The notes beneath the pieces are model-generated. The model saw only the letters and a list, made by a program, of their open reading frames with translations. It did not search any database and had not been told where the DNA came from. DNA of 64,000 nt from Bacteroidota bacterium (GTDB taxonomy: Bacteria > Bacteroidota > Bacteroidia > B-17B0 > Aurantibacillaceae). The position numbers and the translations under genes are program-made. The stretch lies in contig JAFDXR010000020.1 of the NCBI GenBank assembly GCA_018267825.1, forward strand, positions 62,001 to 126,000, in the 5' to 3' direction. Below, piece by piece: positions 35,201 through 43,258 of the stretch. Each line of letters opens with the position of its first letter. Positions within the stretch are counted from its first letter, which is position 1.

Positions 35201-36858
35201 CACAGGCCGGCGCACCTGCGGGATCAAATCCAACGGGTTCTGTAACAGCGGTGAACAGCTCCGGTACATATACATTAACCGTAACAGATGCCGGTAATGC
35301 CTGTCTGAATACAGCAGTGGTTTCGGTTTCGACCAATACAACTTTACCCGATGTTAATGCGGGACTTTCGCAAACACTCACCTGCAGCAGTACATCTGTT
35401 TCTTTGAATGGCAGTTCTTCAACAGCGGGAGTGAGCTATTCATGGACAGGGCCATCTGCGGGTACGCCTGCGGGCTCAGCTCCTACAACATCCGTGACGA
35501 CGGTGACCAGCGCAGGTACATATACATTGCTGGTAACGGATCCTGTAAACGGATGTATGGATTCTGCCACGGTCAATGTTGTTGCAGATGCCGCTATACC
35601 GCAGTTGACTGCGGTTGCCGACCAGACCATTACCTGTGCAGCATCTTCTGTTTTATTATCGGGGAGTTCAACAAATACCAATGTGGCATATTCATGGACA
35701 GGGCCATCAGCGGGAACACCGGCAGGTTCAGCACCAACAACATCGGCGACGACAGTATCCTCCGCAGGTGTTTATACGCTTACCGTGACGGATCCGAACA
35801 ATAACTGCATGGCATCACTGCAGGTCAGTGTGAGCACTAATACAACCGTCCCAACCCTGAGTATCAATGTCGGTGGAACGGGCAGCACCATTATTACCTG
35901 CAGCAACAGTGTTGTGTCATTTACAGGAACTGCCAGCGGTAATACATCTGTTACCTGGACCGGACCCTCAGGTGCATTAAGTGGAAACCCGGTTGTTGTT
36001 TCATCGGCTGGAGTGTATACGGTAACGGCCACAGATAACGGCAGCAGTTGTACAACCACAAATACCATCGCTGTATCAACGAATACCATGGCACCGGCAG
36101 TTACTGCAACAGCAGGGGCCGATACCATAAATTGTGCAAATCCGTCAACTTCCTTTACGGCGTCTTCCGGTCCCAATGTTATTTACGGCTGGACAGGGCC
36201 GGGTGCATTTAACTCCGGACAGCAAAATCCGACAGGTATAAATTCAGCCGGGGTGTATACACTTACGGTAACCGATACCACGAATGGTTGTACGTCAACA
36301 GCCACACTGGCTGTTACGCAAGGCACAAATCCTGCGGTGAGCTTTACCAATACGCCTTCTACGGGTTATGCGCCCTTGAATGTCGGCTTTACAAATACAA
36401 GCACCGGAGGCTTCACCGGTTTTGGGTGGAGTTTCGGGAATCAGGATACATCGGCAGCAAATAATCCATCGACGGTTTACAATACACCGGGTACCTATAC
36501 GGTTGTACTGGTAGGTATTGCGGGTAATGCTGCCTGTAATGATACGGCAACAACAATAATCATTGTAAACGAAGAAGACGCCATTGAAATACCAAATGTG
36601 TTTACACCCAACGGTGACGGCACCAACGACGTATTCCTTATTAACAGTAAAGGCTATAAAGATCTGAGGGTTGAGATATATAACCGCTGGGGGCAAATCC
36701 TGGCAACACTCGATGGAATTCATGCTACCTGGGATGGAACAAGCCCGAATGGCTCAAAGGTTCCGGATGGTACATATTTCTATCTCCTGACGGCTACCAG
36801 CTCTGTTTCGGCTGGTAAAACCCTGGAAAAACAGGGATACATTACTTTACTAAGGTAA
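32299..36858 (+). CDS. Giant secreted repeat protein with PKD-like and CHU_C (T9SS type B) C-terminal domains
   Basis: A 1519-aa protein; the start at 32299 gives a signal peptide ending LAATAQ (about 1-20). An N-terminal jelly-roll-like domain (VNLDFESGNFTGW onward, about 21-275) is followed by two divergent Ig/PKD-like units. Eleven tandem units of roughly 78-84 residues come next (33613-36333; about residues 439-1345). Each has a Cys near its start (TITC type), a central YSWTGP, then PAGS.PT, SAGTYTLTVTDP.NGC and a VSV.TNTT.P linker. A PKD-type domain and a CHU_C/gliding-associated C-terminal domain beginning EIPNVFTPNGDGTND follow. Such proteins are exported by type IX secretion as adhesins or surface fibres. 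It is monocistronic with a terminator at 36886. Confidence 0.92.
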   Translation: MKKQLFFSIVWVLGLAATAQVNLDFESGNFTGWTGRVGYTSGVGQMTAVGSPTIWTTGVNANLYVQSYHTIMTGAGNDYFGPFPRVAPGGSFSARLGNMGTNVNTTGDSPADCSGITPAYYCPGTDFINGPVPAPWSGAESLEQSFVVTPANAMVTLQYAAVFNNGTHSGAASVNPWFRAEVLNSSGNPISSCLTYTFVLNTSGLPAGSAKSTLSPCWYPAPATSSVVVYMPWQQKIFDLTSVIGQTVTVKFSAGGCDEGGHFGYAYIDASAGPKSIIQTGGAGCVGPITLTGPTQYGSTYSWAGPAGGITASSANSATVNASGIYTLTVGGTCPVTFTTSVSLSTPSITVIPSNQTVCSGGNISAMTFTSNPAGATVSWTNTNVSDGLPATGSGDISAYTSPTVSTQQIGVITAVPSFSGCTGPAKTFTITINPYPTVNPGTDKVLTCASPSVIINGSSSTPGTTYSWTGPTSGTPAGSAPTTTATAVTAPGSYTLTAAVGSCSTSAIVSVSSNTSTPNISAAANPTVTCSATTAVLSGTSTTSGATYSWSPGGTSPTTATTSVSSAGNYTFSVTDPSNSCKSNTVVSVVSNTTLPNANAGTSPTITCSANTVTLNGSSSTSGATFSWTGPVGAVPAGSTPTNSTTVVNANGTYTLTVTDPSNGCVKTAMVSVNSNTTAPNVSAGSTQTITCTSSTVTLNGSSSTPGAGYAWTGPLAGNPAGSTPSASTTAVSENGTYTLTVTNPANGCSASSVVAVTTNSTQPQVSVGSDQLITCAASSATISGSSSTPGAGYAWTGPSAGTPAGTTPTSSTTAVSSAGSYTLTVTNPTNGCTNSAVISVSTSSSIPQVTANANPTITCAALNAVLSGTSSTSGVTYAWSGPATATPAGTTPNTYSTSVTAPGIYTLTVVDPTNGCQAQYPVTVISNTTIPNVNAGSSQTITCTSSSVQLQGSSSTPGVNYSWTGPQAGAPAGSNPTGSVTAVNSSGTYTLTVTDAGNACLNTAVVSVSTNTTLPDVNAGLSQTLTCSSTSVSLNGSSSTAGVSYSWTGPSAGTPAGSAPTTSVTTVTSAGTYTLLVTDPVNGCMDSATVNVVADAAIPQLTAVADQTITCAASSVLLSGSSTNTNVAYSWTGPSAGTPAGSAPTTSATTVSSAGVYTLTVTDPNNNCMASLQVSVSTNTTVPTLSINVGGTGSTIITCSNSVVSFTGTASGNTSVTWTGPSGALSGNPVVVSSAGVYTVTATDNGSSCTTTNTIAVSTNTMAPAVTATAGADTINCANPSTSFTASSGPNVIYGWTGPGAFNSGQQNPTGINSAGVYTLTVTDTTNGCTSTATLAVTQGTNPAVSFTNTPSTGYAPLNVGFTNTSTGGFTGFGWSFGNQDTSAANNPSTVYNTPGTYTVVLVGIAGNAACNDTATTIIIVNEEDAIEIPNVFTPNGDGTNDVFLINSKGYKDLRVEIYNRWGQILATLDGIHATWDGTSPNGSKVPDGTYFYLLTATSSVSAGKTLEKQGYITLLR
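33613..36333 (+). repeat. Eleven tandem ~252-bp coding repeats
   Basis: The region encodes eleven consecutive units, most 84 aa (252 bp); the second and the last two are shorter. Protein similarity between units is high in YSWTGP, PAG and YTLTVTDP, whereas DNA identity is lower and varied in codon choice. Units 4-5 and 8-9 look most alike. The paired Cys in each unit suggest one disulfide per domain. Confidence 0.85.
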
Positions 36859-36885
36859 TTTTGAAACAGTACTTGTTTTGGTGAG

Positions 36886-36917
36886 AACGGCCCTGGAAAC
36901 AGGGCCGTTTATTTTTT
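36886..36917 (+). terminator. Intrinsic terminator after the repeat protein gene
   Basis: Stem aacggccct (36886-36894) pairs with agggccgtt (36901-36909) with a 6-nt loop and a T-rich tail. Confidence 0.9.
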
Positions 36918-36986
36918 AAATAATTTAGTAGCTTTACGTGTCGTAAGCAATTTCGATAGTATTGACATCTTAAACCATATTTCATC

Positions 36987-37757
36987 ATGAAAACAATTCT
37001 TATTACAGGAAGCACCAGCGGTATTGGATTGGGTATAGCCCGCGAATTTGCCAAAACCAAACAGTATAATATCGTATTTAACGGACTTGAGCCGAATGGC
37101 CCTGAAATTGCAGAGGGGGTAGGGAAAGAATTTGGAATTCAGGTGATGTTTTCTCCGGCAAATATGATGAAGCCGGAAGAGCTGAAGAAAATGGTAGATG
37201 ATGCTATCGTAAAATTCGGAGCTATCGATATCCTCGTGAACAATGCCGGTATCCAACATGTATCGCCCATCGAAGATTTTCCGGAAGATAAATGGAACGC
37301 TATTATTGCCATTAACCTGACTTCGGTGTTTCACCTTACCAAGGCTGTCTGGAAAGGGATGAAGGAGCGTAAATTCGGGCGCATCATTAATATAGCATCT
37401 GCGCATGGACTTGTGGCTTCGGAGTTCAAGAGTGCTTATGTGGCGGCTAAACATGGTATTGTCGGATTTACCAAAACCATCGCTTTGGAAGGCGCACCTT
37501 TCAATATCACGGCCAATGCGATTTGTCCGGGTTACGTGAAAACACCGCTCGTGGAAAAACAAATTGCCGACCAGGCGAAGGCCCACCAGATGAGTGAGGC
37601 TGATATTGTGAATAAGGTAATGCTCTATAAGCAGGCCGTTAAAGAATTTGTGCCTGTGGAAGTGCTGGGTCAACTGGCTCTTTTCCTGGCATCTGAAGGG
37701 GCTACAACCCTTACAGGTACTGCCCTCCCGGTAGATGGAGGCTGGAATGCCCAGTAA
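36987..37757 (+). CDS. 3-hydroxybutyrate dehydrogenase-like short-chain dehydrogenase
   Basis: The 256-aa classical SDR has the NAD site TGSTSGIG near residue 8, NNAGIQHVSPIEDFP, catalytic Ser in IASAHGLVAS, Tyr/Lys in SAYVAAKHG, and a C-terminal TGTALPVDGGWNAQ. The GIQHVSPIE, AHGLVAS and ICPGYVKTPLVEKQI motifs are those of 3-hydroxybutyrate dehydrogenase, which interconverts 3-hydroxybutyrate and acetoacetate. A thiolase gene elsewhere in the window would give a matching acetoacetyl-CoA step, but the genes are not linked. The gene stands alone after a strong terminator. Confidence 0.87.
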   Translation: MKTILITGSTSGIGLGIAREFAKTKQYNIVFNGLEPNGPEIAEGVGKEFGIQVMFSPANMMKPEELKKMVDDAIVKFGAIDILVNNAGIQHVSPIEDFPEDKWNAIIAINLTSVFHLTKAVWKGMKERKFGRIINIASAHGLVASEFKSAYVAAKHGIVGFTKTIALEGAPFNITANAICPGYVKTPLVEKQIADQAKAHQMSEADIVNKVMLYKQAVKEFVPVEVLGQLALFLASEGATTLTGTALPVDGGWNAQ

Positions 37758-37771
37758 TAGTTGTACAGGCC

Positions 37772-37795
37772 ATACTAAATCAGTATATTTAGTAT
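37772..37795. promoter_or_regulatory. Perfect 9-bp inverted repeat before the patatin gene
   Basis: ATACTAAAT (37772-37780) and ATTTAGTAT (37787-37795) are exact inverted copies with a 6-bp spacer. The site lies 15 bp before the ATG at 37811. It is AT-rich with no T run, so an operator is more likely than a terminator. Confidence 0.45.
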
Positions 37796-37810
37796 AGCTT
37801 CGTTCCGTTT

Positions 37811-40102
37811 ATGCCAGTATCTGCCACATCAAAAATCAAAAAGTATTTCAGGACACACCCTGCATTCAGGAGGTTTTTTTATTCCTTCTATTTCCGTTTG
37901 TTCCTGCTCGATTTTAAAAAGAATCATTTTTTACTGGCGTTGTGGTTGTTGTTATTTGGCATGGTTACAAGCCAGGTGCTTCCGCGTTATGGGATCGCAT
38001 TTATTTTCCTGGGACCCGAATACCTCAATAAAATAAGTTTCTTTTCTTACTTTATTACAGGCTTTGCCTGTGGTGGATTTATCATGGCTTATAACATGGC
38101 CAGTTTTATTAAAAATGCCTTTCGATTCCCGTTCCTGGCTACTTTGCGCAGACCGTTTGCCAAATATAGTCTGAACAATTTCTTTTTTCCTTTGCTGTTT
38201 ATTATCATTTATAGTTACCAGATTGCTGTTTTTCTGAAACATGAGGAACTGATGCCTTTCGGTAAAATTTTGCTCATGTTGTTTTCGTTCTGGGTAGGGA
38301 TTGCGGTTTTTATTTTTATTCTGAATACCTATTTATTCGGTGCCAATAAAAATGTTCATAAAGCCTATGGCATTATCAATACCGATGAGCCTGAGCGAAA
38401 AGCATCTGTCGCCAAAAAAGCGGATCGCGACCGTAACCCTTACCTGGTAAAGGAATCGCGCGATTGGTATGTTGAGACATACCTCACGGTGCCTTTTATG
38501 GCCCGTCGTGTCAGATCAGTACGGCATTATAAAAAAGAAGTATTGAATGCAGTACTGAAACGCTATCAACGCTCTGCTTTTATTTTTCAGCTCCTCGCTA
38601 TACTCAGCCTCATTGCCATGGGGCTTGTTTCCAATTCAACCATTTTTATTCTGCCTACAAGTGCCAGTATTCTTCTTTTTCTTACCGTGTTTGTGATGCT
38701 TTTCAGTTCCTTTTATATCTGGTTCCGTGGCTGGACAACCGTTGTTTTTATTTTGTTCCTGGTGGCACTCAATTATATGCATAAGGTCAATTTTCTGCGA
38801 ACCGAAAACAGGGCCTATGGATTGAATTATTCGTCAACAGCTATCTACAGTTATCAGCAACTTCGCAGTACATCGACCCGCGAAACCGCATTGAACTTTG
38901 ATATAAACACAACACTCGATATTCTTGGAAAGTGGAAAAAGAAAAATGAGATAACCGGTCATCCGGAACAAAAACCCAAGCTGATACTGGTAAATACCAG
39001 TGGCGGCGGGCTTCGCTCATCATTATGGTCTTTATATAGCCTGCAGTATGCCGATAGTGTATGTGGCGGTGAATTACTGAAGCACATCCAAATGATTACC
39101 GGGTCTTCCGGTGGTATGATAGGTGCCGCATACATGCGTGAACTTTACCTGCGTAAATGTAAAGGAGAGATCGAAAATTATTATTCGAATGAATACCGGC
39201 GTAATATGGCTAAGGATATTCTGAGTCCAATTGCTTTTTCGATTGTTACCAATGAATGGGTATTTCCGTTTCGGTCGTTTACCGTCGACCAGCAACAGTA
39301 TCCGCAGGACAGGGGTTATGTATTTGAGCGTACACTCCAGGATAATGTGGGAAATGTATTCAATAAGCGCCTGGAGGATTATCGCCAGCCCGAAATGAAT
39401 TCGGAAATTCCGATGATGGTATTTTCATCGACTATTGTGAACGATGGCCGCAAGCTGTTGATCTCTCCCCTGGGTATATCTTACCTGACGCAGAACCGCC
39501 GGACATACCATGTGAAATATGATCCGCTGTTTGATGCTATTGAATATTCGCGGTTCTTTAAACAACAGGATGCCGGTAAAACACTTTTTACGAGTGTGAT
39601 GCGAATGAGTGCTACGTTCCCTTACATTATGCCGATGGTTTCTCTGCCAAGTAAACCACGCATTGAAATGATTGATGCCGGTTTGCGCGATAATTATGGA
39701 CTGGAAACAAGTCTGCAGTTTATTAAAACATTCAACGACTGGATTGCGGAGAATACTTCCGGGGTTATTATTATCCAGATTCGTGATAAACATAAAAAAG
39801 CAGAAATAGATGATAATCCGCCGCAAACCCTGGCGCAAACTTTAAACCGACCTATGGGTAGTTTCTACGGAAATCTTTTCCAGGTACAGGATTTCAACCA
39901 GAATGAACAACTTCAAACCATGGAGCTCTGGACCAAATCGAATGTCGAAATTATTGATTTTCAACTCCGGAATGAAGCCAATGATCGTATATCTTTAAGC
40001 TGGCACTTGACCGACAAGGAAAAGGAAAAGGTCATGAAATCCATCGACCTGCCTGAAAATCAGAAAGCTATCAGGCATCTCCGTGAACTTCTTAATCAGT
40101 AA
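37811..40102 (+). CDS. Patatin-like phospholipase with about seven membrane spans
   Basis: The 763-aa protein combines an N-terminal half with about seven hydrophobic spans (near 35-52, 68-90, 120-140, 150-175, 257-275, 282-307 and 312-328) with a C-terminal patatin-type lipase. The oxyanion motif is SGGGLRS near 396, the nucleophile elbow is GSSGG at 431-435 with Ser433, and the catalytic Asp is D622 in IDAGLRDNYG. All dyad residues are present. Patatins cleave acyl chains of phospholipids or other esters. The membrane half is not a known transporter to my eye. The gene stands alone, 53 bp after the SDR gene. Confidence 0.82.
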   Translation: MPVSATSKIKKYFRTHPAFRRFFYSFYFRLFLLDFKKNHFLLALWLLLFGMVTSQVLPRYGIAFIFLGPEYLNKISFFSYFITGFACGGFIMAYNMASFIKNAFRFPFLATLRRPFAKYSLNNFFFPLLFIIIYSYQIAVFLKHEELMPFGKILLMLFSFWVGIAVFIFILNTYLFGANKNVHKAYGIINTDEPERKASVAKKADRDRNPYLVKESRDWYVETYLTVPFMARRVRSVRHYKKEVLNAVLKRYQRSAFIFQLLAILSLIAMGLVSNSTIFILPTSASILLFLTVFVMLFSSFYIWFRGWTTVVFILFLVALNYMHKVNFLRTENRAYGLNYSSTAIYSYQQLRSTSTRETALNFDINTTLDILGKWKKKNEITGHPEQKPKLILVNTSGGGLRSSLWSLYSLQYADSVCGGELLKHIQMITGSSGGMIGAAYMRELYLRKCKGEIENYYSNEYRRNMAKDILSPIAFSIVTNEWVFPFRSFTVDQQQYPQDRGYVFERTLQDNVGNVFNKRLEDYRQPEMNSEIPMMVFSSTIVNDGRKLLISPLGISYLTQNRRTYHVKYDPLFDAIEYSRFFKQQDAGKTLFTSVMRMSATFPYIMPMVSLPSKPRIEMIDAGLRDNYGLETSLQFIKTFNDWIAENTSGVIIIQIRDKHKKAEIDDNPPQTLAQTLNRPMGSFYGNLFQVQDFNQNEQLQTMELWTKSNVEIIDFQLRNEANDRISLSWHLTDKEKEKVMKSIDLPENQKAIRHLRELLNQ

Positions 40103-40126
40103 AAATCTTTTTAGAGCGGAGTGATA

Positions 40127-40154
40127 TTTGTATATACAATTATCATTACCTTTG
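40127..40154 (+). promoter_or_regulatory. Candidate -33/-7 promoter for the ABC exporter gene
   Basis: TTTG (40127-40130), a 16-bp spacer and TACCTTTG (40147-40154) resemble the Bacteroidota promoter. The spacer is slightly short. It would give a leader of about 100 nt before the ATG at 40260; I see no riboswitch-like structure in that leader. Confidence 0.45.
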
Positions 40155-40259
40155 TGGTCTCAATTTTCAAATTTTCTCAGGGGAATCCGGGTTGCTTAAC
40201 GAGGTGTTTTCTACTTTTACGTTTTCAAATGCGGGTCGACTGAAACAAAAGAGCCATCC

Positions 40260-42041
40260 ATGAAACTATTATATTCTTACCTTAAAAAACATAAAAAACT
40301 GCTGGCCTTTGCACTGGTACTGGCCGCTATTAACCAGTGTTTTTCACTGTGTGACTCCATCATTACAGGTCAGCTGATTAATCGCTTTGGAAAAATTCAT
40401 GCGGATTCCGCCATGGCATACAGCTGGCATGTAGGCGATACCTTGACTGAATTTATGAAGAGCCTGATGTTCTTTCTGGCTTTATCTATAGGCGCTGCGA
40501 TGGCATCCCGTATTGCCAAAAACTTCCAGGATTACTTTACCAATATTGTTATTCAGCGCACTGGTGCCAATATGTATACCGATGGTATTAAAAAAGCCTT
40601 AGGCCTGCCTTACCAGGATTTTGAGGATCAGCGCAGCGGTGAAACACTGGGTCGTCTGCAAAAGGTGAAAACCGATACCGAGAAATTCGTAAACGTTGCT
40701 ATTTCCCTGATTTTCCAGTCGATTGTGGGAATCATTTTCGTTTTCGTTTATGCCATGAGCATTGATCCATGGCTGGGCCCGGTTTACCTGGCTACTGTAC
40801 CGGTTGTGGCCATTGTAAGTTCGTTTCTCGGAAAGAAAATCAAAGTGGTATCAAAACAGATTCTTGGCGAAACCACAGCACTGGCCGGTGCCACCACCGA
40901 ATCATTACGAAACATTGAACTGGTGAAAAGCCTCGGGCTGACAGAGCAGGAGGAAAGCCGCCTGAACAGAACCACGCTGAAAATCCTGGGACTCGAATTG
41001 AAAAAAGTACGGTTTATCCGGAGTCTGAGTTTTATCCAGGGTACTACAGTGCACCTGATGCGTACCATTCTTGTATTTGTTCTTTACACATTTGTATTCC
41101 GCAATAAAATCCAGGTGGGAGATCTTATTACTTTAATGTTCTTCTCGTTTTTCCTGTTTAACCCGCTCCAGGAGCTTGGTAATGCTATTGCCACTTACAA
41201 CGAAACCAAAGTGAGCATGGATAACTTTGCGAAACTGATGCAGGCTCCTTCAGAAAGTGTGCCGCACATGCCAGCCAAATTGGGGGTTCTGGAGTCTCTC
41301 GAATTTTCAGGGGTAAGTTTTAAACATCAATCGGCCAATACGCATGCCGTCGAGAATATTTCTTTCTCCATACGGGCCGGTGAAACAGTGGCCTTTGTGG
41401 GCCCGAGTGGAAGCGGTAAAACAACACTGGTGAAATTACTGGTGGGGCTGTACCGCCCGAATACCGGTCAGGTAAGCTACAATGGGATTCATTTCGAAGA
41501 TATCAATATAAACGAGTTAAGGCAGCAGCTGGGCTTTGTAACGCAGGATCCACAGCTTTTCTCGGGTACCATCCGCGACAACCTGCGTTTTGTGAAACCC
41601 GATGCCTCCGATGAAGAAATTATGGATGCACTTTCCAAAGCAGCCTGCCACAACCTGTTGCGACGTGCCGAAAAAGGTATTGATACAACCATTGGTGAAG
41701 GCGGGATCAAAGTATCCGGTGGCGAAAAACAGCGCTTATCCATTGCCCGTGCATTGCTCCGGAATCCACACCTGCTTATTTTCGATGAAGCCACATCGGC
41801 GCTCGATTCCATTACCGAAGAAGAAATTACCAATACCATCCGGGGCATCTCGTCTAACCGGGATCAGATCACCGTTTTAATTGCACACCGTCTTTCGACC
41901 ATTATGCATGCCGACCGCATTATTGTACTCGAACAGGGTAAAATGATTGAACAGGGCAGGCATGAAGACCTTCTGCAGGAAAGAGGCTTATACTATGCTA
42001 TGTGGCGTCAGCAGATCGGTGAACGTAAAGCCTATGTCTGA
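40260..42041 (+). CDS. ABC exporter, fused permease and ATPase
   Basis: The 593-aa half-transporter has six spans in the first 320 residues (type IV exporter fold) and a nucleotide-binding domain with Walker A GPSGSGKTT, signature VSGGEKQRLS, Walker B LLIFDEATSALD and H-loop IAHRLSTI. It would work as a dimer exporting lipids, peptides or drugs; MsbA-type lipid export is one option, but the substrate cannot be read. It has its own promoter region with a long leader and is followed by a separate cyclophilin gene. Confidence 0.92.
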   Translation: MKLLYSYLKKHKKLLAFALVLAAINQCFSLCDSIITGQLINRFGKIHADSAMAYSWHVGDTLTEFMKSLMFFLALSIGAAMASRIAKNFQDYFTNIVIQRTGANMYTDGIKKALGLPYQDFEDQRSGETLGRLQKVKTDTEKFVNVAISLIFQSIVGIIFVFVYAMSIDPWLGPVYLATVPVVAIVSSFLGKKIKVVSKQILGETTALAGATTESLRNIELVKSLGLTEQEESRLNRTTLKILGLELKKVRFIRSLSFIQGTTVHLMRTILVFVLYTFVFRNKIQVGDLITLMFFSFFLFNPLQELGNAIATYNETKVSMDNFAKLMQAPSESVPHMPAKLGVLESLEFSGVSFKHQSANTHAVENISFSIRAGETVAFVGPSGSGKTTLVKLLVGLYRPNTGQVSYNGIHFEDININELRQQLGFVTQDPQLFSGTIRDNLRFVKPDASDEEIMDALSKAACHNLLRRAEKGIDTTIGEGGIKVSGGEKQRLSIARALLRNPHLLIFDEATSALDSITEEEITNTIRGISSNRDQITVLIAHRLSTIMHADRIIVLEQGKMIEQGRHEDLLQERGLYYAMWRQQIGERKAYV

Positions 42042-42151
42042 TAAGAGCTTATTGTTTCTGCATCATGAGCTATTGATTTAGCTGTATATTTCCTGCTGCG
42101 GGCGGAACTGATCTTGCTTCAAAATGCGTATCTTAACGCAAAAAATAAAGC

Positions 42152-42586
42152 ATGTCAAAAGCAGAAATACATACAGCACATGGCATCATGCATGTGGATC
42201 TATACGACCAGGAAACACCCATTGCCGTTTCCAATTTTATTAAGCTCAGCAAATCCGGTTTTTATGACGGCCTGATCTTTCATCGCGTGATTCCTGATTT
42301 CATGGTGCAGGCCGGATGTCCGAACGGTATTGGTAACGGAGGACCCGGTTACACCATTAAATGTGAGGTAAATGCTGAGAAACAATATCACGAAAAAGGG
42401 GTCTTATCTATGGCACACCGTGGCCGCGATACAGGCGGGTCCCAGTTTTTTATCTGTCACAACCGCAGCAACACCCAGCACCTCGATGGTAATCATACCT
42501 GTTTCGGAAAAGTAGCCGAAGGCATTGAAATCGTTGATAAAATCCGCCAGGGCGATAAAATCACGAAGATTGTGATTACTGAATAA
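42152..42586 (+). CDS. Cyclophilin-type peptidyl-prolyl cis-trans isomerase
   Basis: The 144-aa protein is the minimal bacterial cyclophilin core without a signal peptide, so it is cytoplasmic. It has GLIFHRVIPDFMVQAGCP with the catalytic Arg, GGPGYTIKCEV, LSMAHRGRDTGGSQFFICH and LDGNHTCFGKV (quoted in part). It speeds proline isomerisation during folding. It lies 15 bp before the rhomboid gene, so the two may be co-transcribed. Confidence 0.94.
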   Translation: MSKAEIHTAHGIMHVDLYDQETPIAVSNFIKLSKSGFYDGLIFHRVIPDFMVQAGCPNGIGNGGPGYTIKCEVNAEKQYHEKGVLSMAHRGRDTGGSQFFICHNRSNTQHLDGNHTCFGKVAEGIEIVDKIRQGDKITKIVITE

Positions 42587-42601
42587 ACATAAAACTGCAG
42601 G

Positions 42602-43258
42602 ATGAATTATCCGATTATTACCATAGCTATTATTCTGCTCACTACAGGTTTCTCACTGTATTGCATGAATAATCCTGCACTGAAGTTTAAGTATATTTTT
42701 CATCCGTATTCCATTTATCATTATAAGCAGCATTACCGCTTTCTGTCGCATGCCTTTATTCATGCCGATTACATGCACTTATTATTTAATATGTATGCCT
42801 TATGGATGTTTGGTGATATACTCGAACGAGCCGCTTTGCCGGTTTTATTTGAAGGTAATCTGGTGAAGGCGAAGTTGTTTTATCTTTTATTATATACAGG
42901 TGCAATTTACGCAGCCTCCATTACCGAGTACTTTCGTTATCGCAGAGTTGAAAGTTATACATCGCTGGGCGCGAGCGGGGCGGTGAATGCAGTTATTTTC
43001 AGCAGTATTCTTATGATTCCGCTTGGAGGGATTCGGATGTTCTTAATTCCTTTCGATATGCCGGCATGGGCTTTTGGAATTATTTTTCTTGGCATCAGTT
43101 ATTACCTGGCCAAGCGTCAGCGCGAAGGACGTGGCCTGGGCGACAATGTAGGGCACGAAGCACATTTCTGGGGAGCGATCTTTGGATTTGTGTTAACCGG
43201 TTTGATGAAACCCGAATTATTTGTTGAATTTTTCAGATCTATATTCCATTGGTCGTAA
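42602..43258 (+). CDS. Rhomboid-family intramembrane serine protease
   Basis: The 218-aa protein has six hydrophobic spans. The HADYMHLLFNMYALW segment carries the H-x-x-x-N region of the second span, GASGAVNAV carries the catalytic Ser, and GHEAHFWGAIFGFVLTG near the C-terminus carries the catalytic His (second His of HEAH). These residues make an active rhomboid likely; such enzymes cleave membrane-embedded substrates. The 3' end overlaps the following MBL gene by ten bases. Confidence 0.88.
   Translation: MNYPIITIAIILLTTGFSLYCMNNPALKFKYIFHPYSIYHYKQHYRFLSHAFIHADYMHLLFNMYALWMFGDILERAALPVLFEGNLVKAKLFYLLLYTGAIYAASITEYFRYRRVESYTSLGASGAVNAVIFSSILMIPLGGIRMFLIPFDMPAWAFGIIFLGISYYLAKRQREGRGLGDNVGHEAHFWGAIFGFVLTGLMKPELFVEFFRSIFHWS

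Noticed and set aside
33613-36333. Regularly spaced repeats that might suggest CRISPR
   Set aside because: Units are about 252 bp, in frame and coding with protein-level conservation; there are no short identical repeats with unique spacers and no cas genes.
36909-37673. 254-aa minus-strand ORF
   Set aside because: Antisense to the 3-hydroxybutyrate-dehydrogenase-like SDR, whose plus-strand frame carries the full set of SDR motifs.
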